The notes under the pieces: generated by a model | The model's database searches: none | What the model saw: the letters and a program-made list of their open reading frames with translations, nothing else | Told to the model about the DNA's origin: nothing | Assembly (NCBI GenBank): GCA_024734495.1 | Contig: JALMQS010000128.1 | Location: 26,703,830 to 26,767,829, forward strand | Direction: 5' to 3' | Length of the DNA: 64,000 bases | Source: Forficula auricularia | Taxonomy: Eukaryota > Arthropoda > Insecta > Dermaptera > Forficulidae | Made by a program: the position numbers and the translations under genes | Shown: piece by piece, positions 19,790 through 31,534 of the stretch | Position numbering within the stretch: position 1 is the first letter of the stretch | Layout: each line of letters begins with the position of its first letter

Positions 19790-19915
19790 TTGGCTGAGGA
19801 AGTCCAGATTCAAAATAAGAGAAATAATATTTAACAAGATATAATGACGTTTCGGAGGTTTTTTCCTTCCTTTTCTTCAGGGTTTTGAAGGTAGTACAAA
19901 GTGTCACCCCCCTCT
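19790..19915 (-). ncRNA. Hammerhead-like motif, family F copy 1
   Basis: Minus strand: CUGAAGA (19880-19874), a degenerate helix II (GGAAGG with CCUCC, three unpaired A first), GAAACGUC (19853 downward). Helix I does not pair convincingly. The sequence downstream of it is shared with the 48.6-kb copy, marking a dispersed element. Confidence 0.45.
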
Positions 19916-20544
19916 ACCTCATCTCTCAATGTTAGTAATAATATATTACAACTTTCCATCATCAGCAGAATATAGCGCAGTGATTTAAATTTATTTTACT
20001 AAAAATTAAAATATTTAAATATATTAACTATCATAGGCTTTGCAGAACAAATTATTTTATTTAATAGACTTCTATTTAGATTTCCAAACAAAACATAAAA
20101 CACTTTTTCAATGCACTTTATAACAGAACTAAAAACTAAATCAAAAATTAGACTAAACAGAAATATGGTAGATGACAAAGTGAAACATTTTCAAGATTCG
20201 TTTCCAAAAGTTTTAGTAATTTGGAAATTTATTCGCCAGAAACGATTTGACCTAGAAAATTAAAAGGTGCATTTTATTAATACAAACCTGACTTAGAAAT
20301 TTCAGCTTATTAGATACAACCAATGGATAGTTTCCCATTCGAATTTTGACTTATTATTTTTTTTAAATTATTTTCAACTATGTAGGTATACTAGTATATA
20401 TAAGTTCTGAATCTAGATAGCCCAATATCTACTGAGTTAACAATTAAAACAAAAAGTTCAAAAGTACTTTTTCTCTTCTATATTTAATAACTAATTTCAA
20501 ATATAATATTTCAGAAATATTGAAATAAATTTAAATATTATATA

Positions 20545-21425
20545 TATAATAGCCCAGATTGATTTGCAGCAACGCACACGTAATGCTGTCGACAGGGAGC
20601 GCTGACGGCATCGGAATATTTGCGGTAAATTTGAAATATAATTGTAAGTTGAACTCGAATTTTGAAATGAAAGACTCCAATTGATTTTAAATTAAGAAAC
20701 ATTAAATATATTGATAATTATTCCTCCCCCCCCTCACCACTCAAAAATTAAATATTCAATTCGCTTTTCTTTGCAGCACAGAAGAAGAAATTAATCATAT
20801 CTTATTTGATTTATATTTTATATATTATTTGTTTATTTTTTAATAATTTGCCACTTTTTTATAATTTTTTAAAAATCTAAATTTTGTTATTCTTATTTTT
20901 TGATTTTTACAAAATTGAACGACTTAAGATACGCATGCCCTGAGTTTCTCATGGCAATACTGGATGGAGCAGCCTGTCATACAAACAACACCTGATCTCT
21001 TTTAAATATTTGGAGCCTTATTTCGATTATTGATCCCAAATTTAAAAAAAAAATGATATATAATAATATAATTCTCCTCCTCACACGATCCCACTTATTT
21101 AAATAAATCTATTTCCACACAAAAAATATCACAATGCTGTAGATTAAAGAAAAAAAAATACTTCCAGATTCATATCTAGAGCCTCATTTATGTAGCTGTG
21201 TCAGGACGAAAATGAGGCGAAACTTTTAAGAGACTATGTATTTTCGGGAGTTTGTTTACAGGTACACATTTGGACTGTGGTTTTATAAGAGGAATACAAT
21301 TTTTGGACCTAGACGCCGCCCGCCTGGGCACCAGGCTGGAGGGCCGAGTTTCGAGGGCGTGCCGAAGGCACGGACAAAAAGCTCGTATATACATATATAT
21401 CTATATGGTTTGGCATAAGTTATAT
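20545..21425 (+). repeat. Long dispersed repeat J (inverted copy at 48.80-49.60 kb)
   Basis: From AGCCCAGATT.ATTTGCAGCAACGC to GAGGGCCGAG, with blocks AATGCTGTAGATTA, AGCCTCATTT.TGTAGCTGTG and ACGCCGCCCGCCTGGGCACC, about 800 bp are shared with 48.80-49.60 kb in reverse complement. Neither copy has a conserved frame: the open frames at 21188-21440 are arm-specific. The ends are not inverted repeats, so this may be a LINE or LTR fragment, but I cannot assign it. Confidence 0.65.
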
Positions 21426-21429
21426 CTGT

Positions 21430-22985
21430 ACATCAAGTAGATAGGTTTGAAATGACAAAAGGAAACCCATTTGCTACTCAGAGGAAGAGCGGTAATTACC
21501 AACTTAAGCCTTCCTTCCCACCTCCGCTTTCTATAAATCCATTAGTCAACGGATGAATGGCTTCAAATTAGAGGAAACACCCTTATACACCTCGATAGTC
21601 TTCATTTTTATTTTTATTCAACTTGAAGTTTTTGATATGTTTATTTTTTAATTATTTCTTATTATATTATAATAAATTAAAAAATATTCTAAAATTGCAG
21701 AAAATATAATAAAAACTTTTTCAAGACTCGGCACACTTTAAGGGGGTTCGGGAATGTTTCATTTTTATAAGAAAATTCACAAATTTTTACCATTGAATCA
21801 TTGATGTATTAAATATTTATTCCCGAAATTTGTGGTTAATCGTCTGTCCCATTACCGAGAAATAAATTATTGAAAATTGTCCTTTGAACATGAAAGTCAA
21901 TGGGCCGAGCTTTTAAAGGGGCTATAACTTCTATACAAATTATACCATTTTCAACAAATTTATACCGATCAATAATTCAAATTTTATGAATCGAATGATA
22001 CATTTTTGAATAGATTTGACAGTCTATCCACAAATGTAAAAATAAAAAGTTATTTGCAGCCAACAGAATATAACAAAAGCACTAGTGTAGAATTCCAACT
22101 ATATTTCTTAAAATCATTTTTTTGTTTAATAAATGTTTTTATAATGAGAAAAAATTTATCTGAATATTCTTTTTATTAATATTATCAAAACAAAGATTTT
22201 TATTCGAAATTAACCTCATTATTAACAATCTTTTTATTAAAAAATTTATTAGGCAGACATTGTCACTCTGCAGAAATACAAAAGTTTTTTCGAAGATCAA
22301 CCAGGTAAACTGTCCCGAGCCTCCTTAACTAATTTTAGTGAGTTATCGTAGGTATCTGAATTCAGACATATACAAAAAAGACATTTCTAAAAAGGAGTTA
22401 GGCCAAAGGGCTAGAATTTTCATTTTTGACCAGCCCCCTCCCCTATTTTGGGTGGTTATTTTCAAATTTTTTTAAACAAAAATGTCAAAAATTACATCCT
22501 CTACAATACTAAGGTTTCGATTACCCCTAAAAACGACTCGATTTGGCGTATAAGAATTTGACTTTTGGGGTGTGTGCTGATCACACTACAATATGGGATA
22601 TGTTATTTGGGTTCTGAAATCAGATTCCAAATTGGTCAATAGCTCTCGGTCTATAAGGGATGATGTTAAATAAAAATATAATGTGGTTTAATATCGTCAA
22701 TGCCTTTAATGAAAACTTGAGCTAATTGAAAAGGGTTCAAAGGCACACACCACTCTTCTCTATTTATAAGAATTCTTTGGGTAAAATTTCAAAACAATAT
22801 CTATATCATGCTTTCCATTGCTTTTGAAAATAATAATAAACTCATAATTGTTAGAGAATTCCAATTAATATTGATATAACCAAAAACCTCAATATCAATA
22901 TCCTTTCATACGCGTTTGAAATGACAAACAGAACCACTAATGAGCCCCGGACAATATTAACGCTGTCATATACATTTTGAATAGG
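21430..22985. other. No recognised feature
   Basis: AT-rich stretch. No frame with a domain, and no clear repeat of other parts of this window. Confidence 0.35.
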
Positions 22986-22999
22986 ATATTTTATTTTTT

Positions 23000-23895
23000 T
23001 ACTTTACCATACAGGGATGGTCAAGAATTGTAATCGTGATTGAAAAAAGTTTTTTTTCATGCTTTTTTTTAGAAATATCTCAAAAACGGCTGAAACTATG
23101 TTGATTAAAAAAATTGGGCGAAACCATGGCATTCTGGTCTACAATAAAGCCCTAATAAGTGAACATCGAAAAAATTATTTTTTTCGTCATAATAATTGTT
23201 TTGTAGTTATTGTGTTATTGTACTTATTTTTTTAGTCATAATAATTGTTTTGTCAAAATGTCTGAGACTCTTCGTCTGTTAGTCTGTGCGTTACCAAATT
23301 TTTTTAGACGAGCTAGCTCAAAAACTAGTGTGAATATCAAAACCAAATTTCACACGTAGTTTTGGTGCATATCGACCCAAAATTAAGGGGGGTAGAGGGG
23401 GGGGTGGTTAAAAATTAAAAATCTAGTCCATTTGTGCAAACTAAACCAAATTTTGTATACATAATCCATGGCCCCCAAGAAGTCTAAAAATGCAAAAACT
23501 AACCGTCCAAATGGGGAAGGGGTAAAAAAATGAAAATATAGCCGCCCCTTATACCAAACTCAACCAAATTTTATATACATAATCCGTGGGACTCCAAAAT
23601 GTAAAAACTATCCACCAAAAATGGAGGGAGGGGGGTGCAGGGTCAAAAAATGAAAATATAGACTCTTCCCTTGTAGCACAATGTTTCAAACTAAATAGTT
23701 ACTATATAGTATGAAACATTGTGCTACTAGGATTGTACAAAACTCAACCAAATTTTGTATACATAATCTGTGAGCACCCAGAAAACTAAAAATGAAAAAA
23801 ACTAACCCCCCCCCTACATGATTATAAATAATTTTTTTAAATATTAAATACAAGAGAGGGGCCAGGGTGTATGGTAAAGTCAAGTGGATGGCCAC
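23000..23895 (+). mobile_element. 'ACTTTACCATACA' family element, copy 3
   Basis: Left motif ACTTTACCATACAGGG (23001) and right motif GGGTGTATGGTAAAGT (to 23880) are inverted. The interior carries three to four copies of the CAACCAAATTTTGTATACAT unit (23418-23800) with G-rich spacers. A short palindrome TAGCACAATGTTTCA/TGAAACATTGTGCTA sits at 23675-23728. It is non-coding. Confidence 0.7.
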
Positions 23896-23934
23896 ATCAG
23901 AAGACGTCAGTTTATTTTCATTTGTAGCTTTCAA

Positions 23935-24350
23935 TGTTGATCGGTTTCCTTTTTAATTGAATAGATTTATGTATAGAATTTATTAAAATAAACTATATTA
24001 CGGATAATAGTATATCTCTCTAATAAATAAATCATAAATAATTTGATTTTCATACAGGCTTCTAAATGCCTATGGTCTCCATTAATGAACTGCGGTCACA
24101 GTGATTCATTGCTTTGCATTTGTGGCTTTGTTCGTTAGATTGATGATCTGAAAGACTTTATCGGCTCAGATCACCCGTGGCAAAATTAGAAATTTAATTA
24201 AACTTTTCTCATAGTATCAAACGATCCGAATTCTACTTCATTCATTGGCTTCCAGGCTCTGCGATCATGCAAGTAATCAGTAAACAGGTGTGAACACGAC
24301 ATGATTATTTACTTCTTTTTTTTGACGATTCAACAGTGTGCTAGTGTTAA
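23935..24350. other. No recognised feature
   Basis: AT-rich sequence between the transposon and the LINE fragment. Nothing recognised. Confidence 0.35.
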
Positions 24351-24439
24351 AATTTGAAAAAGCCCTCAATCGATCTAAAGACTTTCTCCACACTCTTGAA
24401 AGCCTTAGGTCTAAAAGTAAACCTTAAAAAAATCTCAAT

Positions 24440-24690
24440 ATTATAATCATATGGTATTCAATACTTGTCAGCAAACTTAATACTCAAGATTTAACTAAAA
24501 TAAACATCGAGAACGTAGAAGTATCTTTTGTTAACAAAGTTAAAAGTCTTGGAATAATTTTAGATGAATGTTTCACATGGCAACCTCTTATGGAAAAGAC
24601 ATGTATAGACAGGTCTTTGGAGCCCTCGATAAAATAAAACTCTGCGACTATTTTATGTCAAAAAACTTAAAACATTAGATTAGTACACGT
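24440..24690 (+). pseudogene. LINE reverse transcriptase thumb-region fragment
   Basis: Plus strand: LTKINIENVEVSFVNKVKS then LGIILDECFTWQPLMEKTC, a frameshift, QVFGALDKIKLCDYFMSKNLK. The motif V..VK.LG.ILD..FTW..HI, followed by a helix with LCR-like residues, is the segment just after the catalytic motifs in Jockey/CR1-type reverse transcriptases. Flanking coding sequence is lost, with stops on both sides. Confidence 0.75.
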
Positions 24691-25079
24691 CTTCAAGTAG
24701 GCCGATTAAAAAAATTGTTAATGCTGTTTTTTGAGAAAATAAGAAAAAAATGAAAAATCTTTCATGTAAATGTCAATTTCCGGTGTCACGATTTCAATGA
24801 CTGATTTATTGCGCCACGCAGAGGGGGATACAAAAAGAAAACAGATTTTTTTACAGATTAGGTTGCAACTTATCATCACCACCAAATAATAAAGCCAGAT
24901 GTTGTGGCTTTTAGTAATTAAAGTACATGTATATATGGGACTCTATGACACAGTGCCAGAGTGTTGGGAGCGCCAAAAGCGCCCCACAACTGTGCAATGC
25001 TATTAGGAAAAGAATAATAAATAAATATTATAAACAAAAAAGTATATATAAATAAAAGCCTGCTGTACACCTTCTAGCC

Positions 25080-25375
25080 TATATCGAGCTTAAGTTTCGA
25101 ATTTTGTAGCTCTAAGACCTATGGTTGCAAAACGCAGGGTGGTACATACTTACGTATATACGCACGCACTGACCAATGGATTTTTTGCCCCTTTTTGGCC
25201 TCTGGGGACCACAATATGCAGTTTTATGTCCTAAATCCGGTTTCAAATCATTAAGGGCATCGATTCCTTCCACCTCGTCATAAAATGAAATTAACGTTTT
25301 TTATCTCTGAGATACAAGCTCTCAAAGAATCAGGACCCAGACAGGCTATCCCAATACTTCACATTATATTATATA
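25080..25375 (-). repeat. Inverted copy of the 5.04-5.25-kb repeat
   Basis: The segment 25170-25375 matches 5036-5245 in reverse complement, including the GATCCTGAC-like end. The left part (25080-25165) is additional. Confidence 0.6.
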
Positions 25376-25845
25376 GGAGCTGAATATGCCCAGTTTGGAG
25401 CAAACTAGAAGGGTCTTCTTACTAAGGTTCAGCTGGAGAATATTAAAAGGGGAAGCATCGACATACATTAGGTGATTCTTCAAACTTTTCAAATCCAGAA
25501 TAAGATCCATGGACCAAAACCAACGGTGCCCAAACATAAACAAATCCTCCAGGGTGCGTTTCATAAGAGAATGGACAATCTCCCGGTAAATATAAGGACA
25601 GACACTTTGAAAGCATCTAAAAAGAAGTTAGAAACTCATTGTCTTTTCTCTCAACACCTGCCTCAATAAAATGATTTTCATTACCAAATCAAATTTATTA
25701 TTTATTGTTGTATGTGTTAGTGAATAATTGAATACTGTCAATTATTCGTAACTGGGAAGTATATTTTCATTTCTACTTTGAAGTAATGATATAATATTAC
25801 AGTTAAGTTTTCTTTATTTTTATCTTAATAATTGTAATAATCATT

Positions 25846-25973
25846 GGATAAAAATACTTGGTAGGTTTCACATTAAGTTATATTATTCTTAATGTGAAAC
25901 CTACCAAGTATTTTTATCCAATAATTTTAAAAAATGTTTCACCAAGTACCAACACCAAATTCCTTAAAAACTC
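25846..25973. mobile_element. Penelope-type fold-back element, group I, 14-bp TSD
   Basis: A perfect hairpin (25846-25877 with 25888-25919) is followed by the group I tail ATGTTTCACCAAGTACCAAC ACC. The perfect 14-bp direct repeat TTGTAATAATCATT flanks it (25832-25845 and 25974-25987). Both arms are truncated downstream of the hammerhead, so no ribozyme remains. Confidence 0.8.
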
Positions 25974-26133
25974 TTGTAATAATCATTATAATTTTCTGTA
26001 ATATGTAATAATATGTAAAAAAACAAAAAAAACCAGTATTGTAAAATTCTAAGAGGGCTAATAAGCCCTGGCCCGCTAATAAAATTATATTTTGTATCTT
26101 ATCTTACAGTACTTGAAAACGCCTTTAAAACTA

Positions 26134-26682
26134 CACTTAAGGCAAAAAAACGTAACACTTAGATTTTTTAAAAATAACTAATAAAATGTATTTTTAATGC
26201 AATGAAATTGAATAAACTTTTAAGATGATATATTTTTAACCTTTCTTACTTAATAAGTGTAACATAAATTTAAAACATTTTATTTAAAAATTACAATTTC
26301 AATGAAATAAAAGCGGATAATTTGACATTTATCGATTTTTGATGAAATCTAATATCCTTATTATAATCTTTGTTGTTCTTTTAATAATATGCTTGAAATC
26401 CATTATTTGTGTGTCTTTTCGACTAAACACATCAAAATTATGCCTCTTAGCATTACATTCTGTGAAAGCCGTTGCGTTAATCGAGGATGGCCACAGCTAC
26501 AGATACCTAGCCAATGTTCTTGGTACGACAGCAACAAGTGTGAAATACTTATTAAGAAAAGTTAAAAATATATCATATTAAAAGTTTATTCAATTTCATT
26601 GCATTAAAGATACGTTTCATTAGTTTTTTTTATTTATTTATTTTTTTATTCTAACTGTTACGTTTTTTATTGGCCGGCAGTG
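26134..26682. mobile_element. Tc1/mariner-type deletion derivative, TA-flanked
   Basis: Imperfect inverted ends of about 80 bp (CACTTAAGGCAAAAAAACGT with complement ACGTTTTTTATTGGCCGGCAGTG) are flanked by TA (26132-26133 and 26683-26684). Inner arm sequence AATGCAATGAAATTGAATAA is also inverted. Only a transposase amino-terminal fragment survives inside. Confidence 0.8.
26440..26581 (+). pseudogene. Tc1-like transposase N-terminal helix-turn-helix fragment
   Basis: LALHSVKAVALIEDGHSYRY then LANVLGTTATSVKYLLRKVKN resembles the first paired-type helix-turn-helix of Tc1-like transposases (...I..L.E.G.S.R.IA..LGVS.STV.R...). The frame opens upstream at 26339 with unrelated hydrophobic residues and stops inside the right inverted repeat. 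Catalytic residues are deleted. Confidence 0.65.
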
Positions 26683-27150
26683 TAGTTGTCGAAACATAAT
26701 ACATTCTGAGTAGATTTTCTCATTAAAAATGCGCGATCTAGGTGTTTTCATTCGTAACATTAAGTGCATTCAAATGTTTTATTTTTCCATTCATCATTTG
26801 GCGACAAGTCTCCCTCGGTGGCAATTTCATTTCATTTGGCTTTACTCTCTGGTTCACTTTATTATTATCCATGGACAATAGCTTTGCCAAGAATAAGGAT
26901 TAAACAACAATAGTAGTCTGAGTTTGGATACTCTACATCTCTTTTCGACCGTGTAGCTTGTGAGTAACTACGTTGTATACTTTCTCCTACAAAAGATTCA
27001 AAGCAACTAGAATTCTTCCTTTGGAAAAGTTAGTTCTTCAAGCGATCTGCTTATCTAAAACATGGATTCTATTTTGAAAACTTCAAAGGAAATTCGAATT
27101 AAGTACTAAGAACTAAATTAATTAATTCACAATTATTTCCACTATTTTAA

Positions 27151-27831
27151 GGTAGTTGTATCTCGACAATACTAGCAAAAGGTTAATGCTAGAGTATATA
27201 GTACAGACAATAAGGATTCATAATTCATAAGCCTAAAACTTTTTGTTGTTTATGTACCACTACTAGCCAATCCCGTGCTTGTTTGACAAATCTGGCAACA
27301 CTTTCCGAACTTGTATATATTTTATCATAGAAATGTCAGATAAAGTACATTATAAAGTAATATTATAAAACAAAAAGTTCTTAATAAGCGAATGAAAGCT
27401 GTTGCGACAACGGCTGAAGCGAAAAAACGTCAAAAAGAATTTAAAGTTAACCCACTTTTTAGGTTAAATAAATGCGTTGTTGCCAGCTTGTTTTCATTAT
27501 TTATTCATTATTATCTCAGAAACTGTGTTGTAACTATGAATTAAAATTTTCTTAAAAAATGTATTAGTTATTCTTTAATGTTGGTTTAGTTTTTTATAAA
27601 AATGGTAAGAAGAGTTTTTTAATTATAATTAAATATGTATGTAAACTTTCCGATATCCCGTATAATGCAATGTATAAAAGTCTGAAAAACTCTATCTTTG
27701 GAATTTAATATCTCCGGAACTATATTGTTCATAAATTCGTTTTACCACCAATCGATGCAGAAGTATTTAAATAATAATCTGTCTAAATTTCAAAAAGATC
27801 ATAAGAAAACCCATATAGTGATACAACTACC
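27151..27831 (+). mobile_element. TTAA-flanked Kolobok-like MITE, copy 1
   Basis: Terminal inverted repeat GGTAGTTGTATC with TTAA on both sides (27147-27150 and 27832-27835). Related copies lie at 40152-41764 (inverted) and 50906-51608. The transposase start region is kept (ATGTCAGATAAAGTACATTA at about 27332) but soon broken by a stop. The rest of the gene is deleted. The TTAA duplication also fits piggyBac, but the protein in the 41-kb copy is Mutator-like and so favours Kolobok. Confidence 0.8.
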
Positions 27832-28049
27832 TTAAAAATCAAACTATTATTGTTTAAATTATAAACATTTTTGAGCTTACTATTATAAATAATTTTGTTT
27901 AAACAGAATTTAATTAATTTAATAGTAGATGGAAAATGGGGCTATAGCTTTTATGCCCATTGAGAAAAAAATACAAAGGGTTCTAGAGACCTGATTTTAA
28001 GTAATTATTTAAAATAAACTCACATTGCCAGCGGCCCTTGGGATGTTTT

Positions 28050-28212
28050 AAGTATTGGTTTTTAATTGATTTCCGAAGTTAAGAACCATTATTTATTCTG
28101 GGACGGGTAACCTACGCACACACACTGTCATTTTTACAGCTTCCCCAATCTCAGTTGTGTTGCGTGCATCCGCATCCCATTTGAATAAATTGCGATTTGG
28201 GAACGCCCAAAG
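28050..28212 (+). repeat. 5S rRNA-derived relic, copy 2
   Basis: TTCCGAAGTTAAGAACC then GGGACGGGTAACC keep the order of the 5S internal control region (CCGAAGTTAAGCA, GGATGGGTGACC). Downstream CAATCTCAG...GCGTGCATCC is shared with the 4.7-kb relic but not with 5S rRNA. Confidence 0.6.
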
Positions 28213-28554
28213 GGAAATCGTCTGAGTTTTGGTTCTTTTCGCTAGAAACGCTATGGCTTAAGAGTATATGGTACATATATATGACATTTCCATTAGACAG
28301 TAGCTTGGCAATGTTAACAAACATAATTTATTTAATTACCTAGTTAGATGATTATTAATTGCTTAAAATTTATTTAAAAATAACACCTGTTTACATAAAT
28401 CTGTATCCGTACACCTAACAATGGATTCCAGTAGTCTTATACGTTGATTATCATCCAATTTCCATATTTTTTACAAAAAGTCAGAGTTTTGAGATATTAT
28501 CGGCCAAAACAACAAAAAACGCTATTTTGACCTAATTTCAAGTCCCATTAGATA

Positions 28555-28645
28555 CGAAACAGCAATATTAGCTGACTGCCCGGATAGCATGTTAGTTCTC
28601 AGGTTCGACTCCTGAGGGGATGGATCCCCTCTGATATCGCAATTT
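28555..28645 (+). mobile_element. tRNA-derived SINE head (plus strand)
   Basis: GACTGCCCGGATAGCATG followed by TCAGGTTCGACTCCTGA, a perfect T-arm hairpin with an intact B box (GGTTCGACTCC). It relates to the minus-strand SINEs at 28.9 and 29.3 kb. Confidence 0.65.
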
Positions 28646-28829
28646 AATAATATTTCTACTAAAATCTTAGAATTTGTCCGAAAAAGATTGATTGAATTCT
28701 TTCTCTTTTAAAATACATTTTGGTTAATCTGAAACCGAGCTTATTTTTTGAAAAAACTATTTTCAAAAAAAGATGCTCAAAACTTTAATTATAGCAATTA
28801 GAAATCAAAATATTTTATTGTCTTAATAG

Positions 28830-29460
28830 ACAACATCTTACAAGAAATCATAAGTTGGTGTCATCTATTCAATCCGATGGAATGGAATATTTTTAATTAT
28901 ATGTCAGAGGGGTTGTTTTTCACCCCTCGGGAATCGAACCCGAGTGCCAGTAACAGCAATCCGGCCACCTGGCTCACCTGCAGGATGCGAACCTCTCTGA
29001 CATATGCAAACGCGTAAAATATTTTACTCAAAGATTGTTATCTTAATTTGTAAAATTTCGCGATATAGTGATTCTAAATTTAAACATATAGCCATGCCAT
29101 ATAATTTAAATAAAGGTGGTTGAGTGTTTCGAATTTTGAAAAAATTCAAAATTCGAAGGGCAATGGAATGACTTTTCCTAATTTAATATGAAAGATATTA
29201 ATTTGCCGATGGTAATAGATTCAAATTTACTAGAAAATCATAAGATGGTGTCATCTATTAAATCCGTTGAAATGGAATATTTTTAATTATATGTCAGAGG
29301 GGTTGTTTTTCACCCCCTCGGGAATCGAACCCGAGTGCCAGTAACAGCAATCCGGGCCACCTGGCTCACCTGCGGGATACGAACCTCTCTGACATATGCA
29401 AACGCGTAAAATATTTTACTCAAAGATTGTTATCTTAATTTGTAAAATTTCGCAATATAG
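28830..29460 (-). repeat. Tandem pair (period ~392 bp) containing tRNA-derived SINEs
   Basis: A block with ACCTCTCTGACATATGCAAA, CGCGTAAAATATTTTACTCA and AATAAAGGTGGTTGAGTG occurs at 28991 and 29383, and again at 30604 and 39338. Within each repeat a tRNA-like unit (minus) shows GCCAGGTGGCCCGGATTGC (A-box region) and a perfect T arm TCGGGTTCGATTCCCGA. The unit lies between inverted ATATGTCAGAG ends, at 28897-29008 and 29290-29399. Confidence 0.75.
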
Positions 29461-29464
29461 TTTA

Positions 29465-29667
29465 TAGATTTCAGCTCGACTGAACAGACACCGTGATAGT
29501 ATCTGTAGTACAGGGAAAGGGCAGAAACGGTTCTTCGGTGAGCCAGGGAGTCGAGTGAGTTGGTTAGAGCCGGGTCTCCTATTCGTTTAATTGCTCACTT
29601 CTGAATTGCATCCAGTGTAGCAAGAGAATGCTTGGATGCACCCCTCCACAGATGAGAGCCATATTCT
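29465..29667 (-). pseudogene. LINE C-terminal fragment (same family as 11.3 kb)
   Basis: The reverse complement matches 11385-11575: a GAATATGGCTCTCATCTGTG start, the SLATLDAIQ..AIK region and the CCCTTTCCCTGTACTACAGA segment. It is truncated at both ends. Confidence 0.8.
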
Positions 29668-29688
29668 TCGTTCCCTAAATTTAAATTT

Positions 29689-30030
29689 GTTATTAATTGT
29701 CTTTACATGGCCTCGTTGTGGTCGCGCCCCGGGTGAAGAGAAAATTATTTTCGATCTTTGGGGTCTGCGATCGATTGGGAGGCGCTGGAATATTTAATTG
29801 TTTAATTAATGAATCAAGGCCTACGCTGCGAAAAATGAACGAGGAGAGGATTAAAAAAAAAAAAGAAATTCCATAATTCATATAGACAATGGGTATTAGT
29901 TTGGGTTCAGGGATCAGTAGCTTAGTCGATATAGGAGCTAAAGCTCTTATGACAAAGCATTGCAGTACACATGCAAAGATCCCGGGTTCGAGCCCCGGCT
30001 GATCCTTTTGTCTATAATAAAAATAATCTT
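29689..30030 (+). mobile_element. Insertion between 25-bp direct repeats, carrying a tRNA-like gene
   Basis: The 25-bp sequence starting TTCTTCGTTCCCTAAATTTA is repeated exactly at 29664-29688 and 30031-30055. Between the copies are a GC-richer segment, an A tract (29852-29863) and the tRNA-like sequence with an A-rich end. TATAGACAA and TTGTCTATA flank the tRNA-like part in inverted orientation. A retroposed tRNA-containing transcript is plausible, although 25 bp is long for a target duplication. Confidence 0.55.
29911..30005 (+). tRNA. 95-nt type II tRNA-like gene, Ser-type, probable pseudogene or SINE head
   Basis: Acceptor stem GGATCAG/CTGATCC is a perfect 7-bp match. The A box TAGCTTAGTCG and B box GGTTCGAGCCC are intact, the T arm CCGGG/CCCGG pairs, and a long variable arm TTGCA/TGCAA is present. 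TTTT follows the acceptor, as a pol III terminator. The anticodon stem (GCTCT/AAAGC) has a mismatch and the loop (TATGAC) is one base short and lacks U33. UGA at the anticodon position would suggest Ser, but the defect argues against a working tRNA. No CCA is encoded. Confidence 0.5.
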
Positions 30031-30108
30031 TTCTTCGTTCCCTAAATTTAAATTTTTGTAAAATATTTCTTATTTAAATATCAAATTAAAATATATTAAT
30101 ATACAATT

Positions 30109-30144
<36 letters not shown>

Positions 30145-30261
30145 AAAGGGGTATATAATTTATAAATGATATATTAGTAGTGTTTCTTCCTCATTATGAA
30201 AAAAATTTGAAGGATTTATCGTTGTATTTTAAATAATAATTTAATACAAAGATCGATTTGA

Positions 30262-30471
30262 GTGCAAATAATAAGTGGGGGAAAGTGGAAGGGGGAAGAG
30301 AAGAATGAGGGAAATAGGAGGGGGAATACCACCCCTTCAAAGCCCTCAAATGTGAAGGAACCCCCACCCCCAAAACAACGTGAACCCCCACCCAAAAAAA
30401 TAAGGCCAATCATACGTAGACATAAACAAAAATTCTCCAAACAATTCTCCAAACAAGAAGATAAACTTTGA
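30262..30471 (+). CDS. Small basic/proline-rich open frame, duplicate A
   Basis: The 69-codon frame contains GKWKGEEKNEGNRRGNTTPS, KEPPPP, and RHKQKFSKQFSKQEDKL. The matching frame at 39005-39205 differs by two in-frame length changes (8 and 4 codons, both in short internal repeats) and by a silent Arg change. The first 7 codons here are not shared. I recognise no domain. It could be a fragment of a retroelement's nucleic-acid-binding protein or a chance frame kept open by slippage in multiples of three. Confidence 0.3.
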   Translation: MQIISGGKWKGEEKNEGNRRGNTTPSKPSNVKEPPPPKQREPPPKKIRPIIRRHKQKFSKQFSKQEDKL

Positions 30472-30904
30472 ATCAATCCCTCAGGACATCACTTTTTCTT
30501 TAATCTGCAAGCCAAAGTAAAAACAATTCTCCAAATAAGGAGATAGATTTTTGACAGCTCATATTCAATGAGCACTTTGATTAAATAATAAACACTCCAA
30601 TGAACCTCTCTGACATATGCAAACGCGTAAAATATTTTACTCAAAGATTGTTATCTTAATTTGTAAAATTTCGCGATATAGTGATTCTAAATTTAAACAT
30701 ATAGCCATGCCATATAATTTAAATAAAGGTGGTTGAGTGTTTCGAATTTTGAAAAAATTCAAAATTCGAAGGGCAATGGAATGACTTTTCCTAATTTAAT
30801 ATGAAAGATATTAATTTGCCGATGGTAATAGATTCAAATTTACTAGAAAATCATAAGATGGTGTCATCTATTAAATCCGTTGAAATGGAATATTTTTAAT
30901 TATA

Positions 30905-31016
30905 TGTCAGAGGGGTTGTTTTTCACCCCCTCGGGAATCGAACCAGAGTGCCAGTAACAGCAGCAGCTCGATTTCCGAGAGGGTTAAAAACAACCACTCT
31001 GACATATAATTAAAAA
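30905..31016. repeat. Palindromic variant of the ATATGTCAGAG unit
   Basis: ATATGTCAGAGGGGTTGTTT...CTCGGGAATCGA is opposed by TCGATTTCCGAGAGG...CAACCACTCTGACATAT, so half of the tRNA-like unit is present twice in inverted order around CAGCAGCAG. The same variant is at 39638-39743 in the duplicate. Confidence 0.7.
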
Positions 31017-31534
31017 TATTCCATTGGATTGAATAGATGACACCAACTTATGATTTCTTGTAAATTTGAATCTATTACCATCAAAAAACTAATATCTTTT
31101 AGAAAACATCTTCCTCTTTGATTTTCAAATTACCATTTGTTTGTTGCCAGACCCGTGCTGGCCAGGAGGGATAGAGGGGCTTGTTGGGCCTTTGCCTAAA
31201 TGGCTTTTTGCGCCCCTGCCCTAAAATGGTGAAAAATCTAATGAACAAAACAATTAAAATTTGTTTTAATATACTCAACAAAACCAAAATTAAATTATTT
31301 ACTTTTGGAATTAATAATATTAATATCCTTATTCTTCTTCTCCTTATAGAAGTACATATTGGCAAATTGAATCTAGCTAGTTATTTTTACAGATAATTTT
31401 TTAAATGAATGTTTTAAAGAGAAAAATATACTAAATTGAAAATTTTTTTGCCGAGAGTAGCAGAATTTTTATATATTAAAGGAGATAATAAAAGAGTGTA
31501 GTCTTCTGCTGGAATTATAAATTTTATTTATTTA

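Noticed and set aside
30216..30476. Gly/Phe-rich minus-strand frames overlapping the small basic frame
   Set aside because: Shadow frames of a purine-rich stretch. They change length with the in-frame differences of the plus-strand frame.
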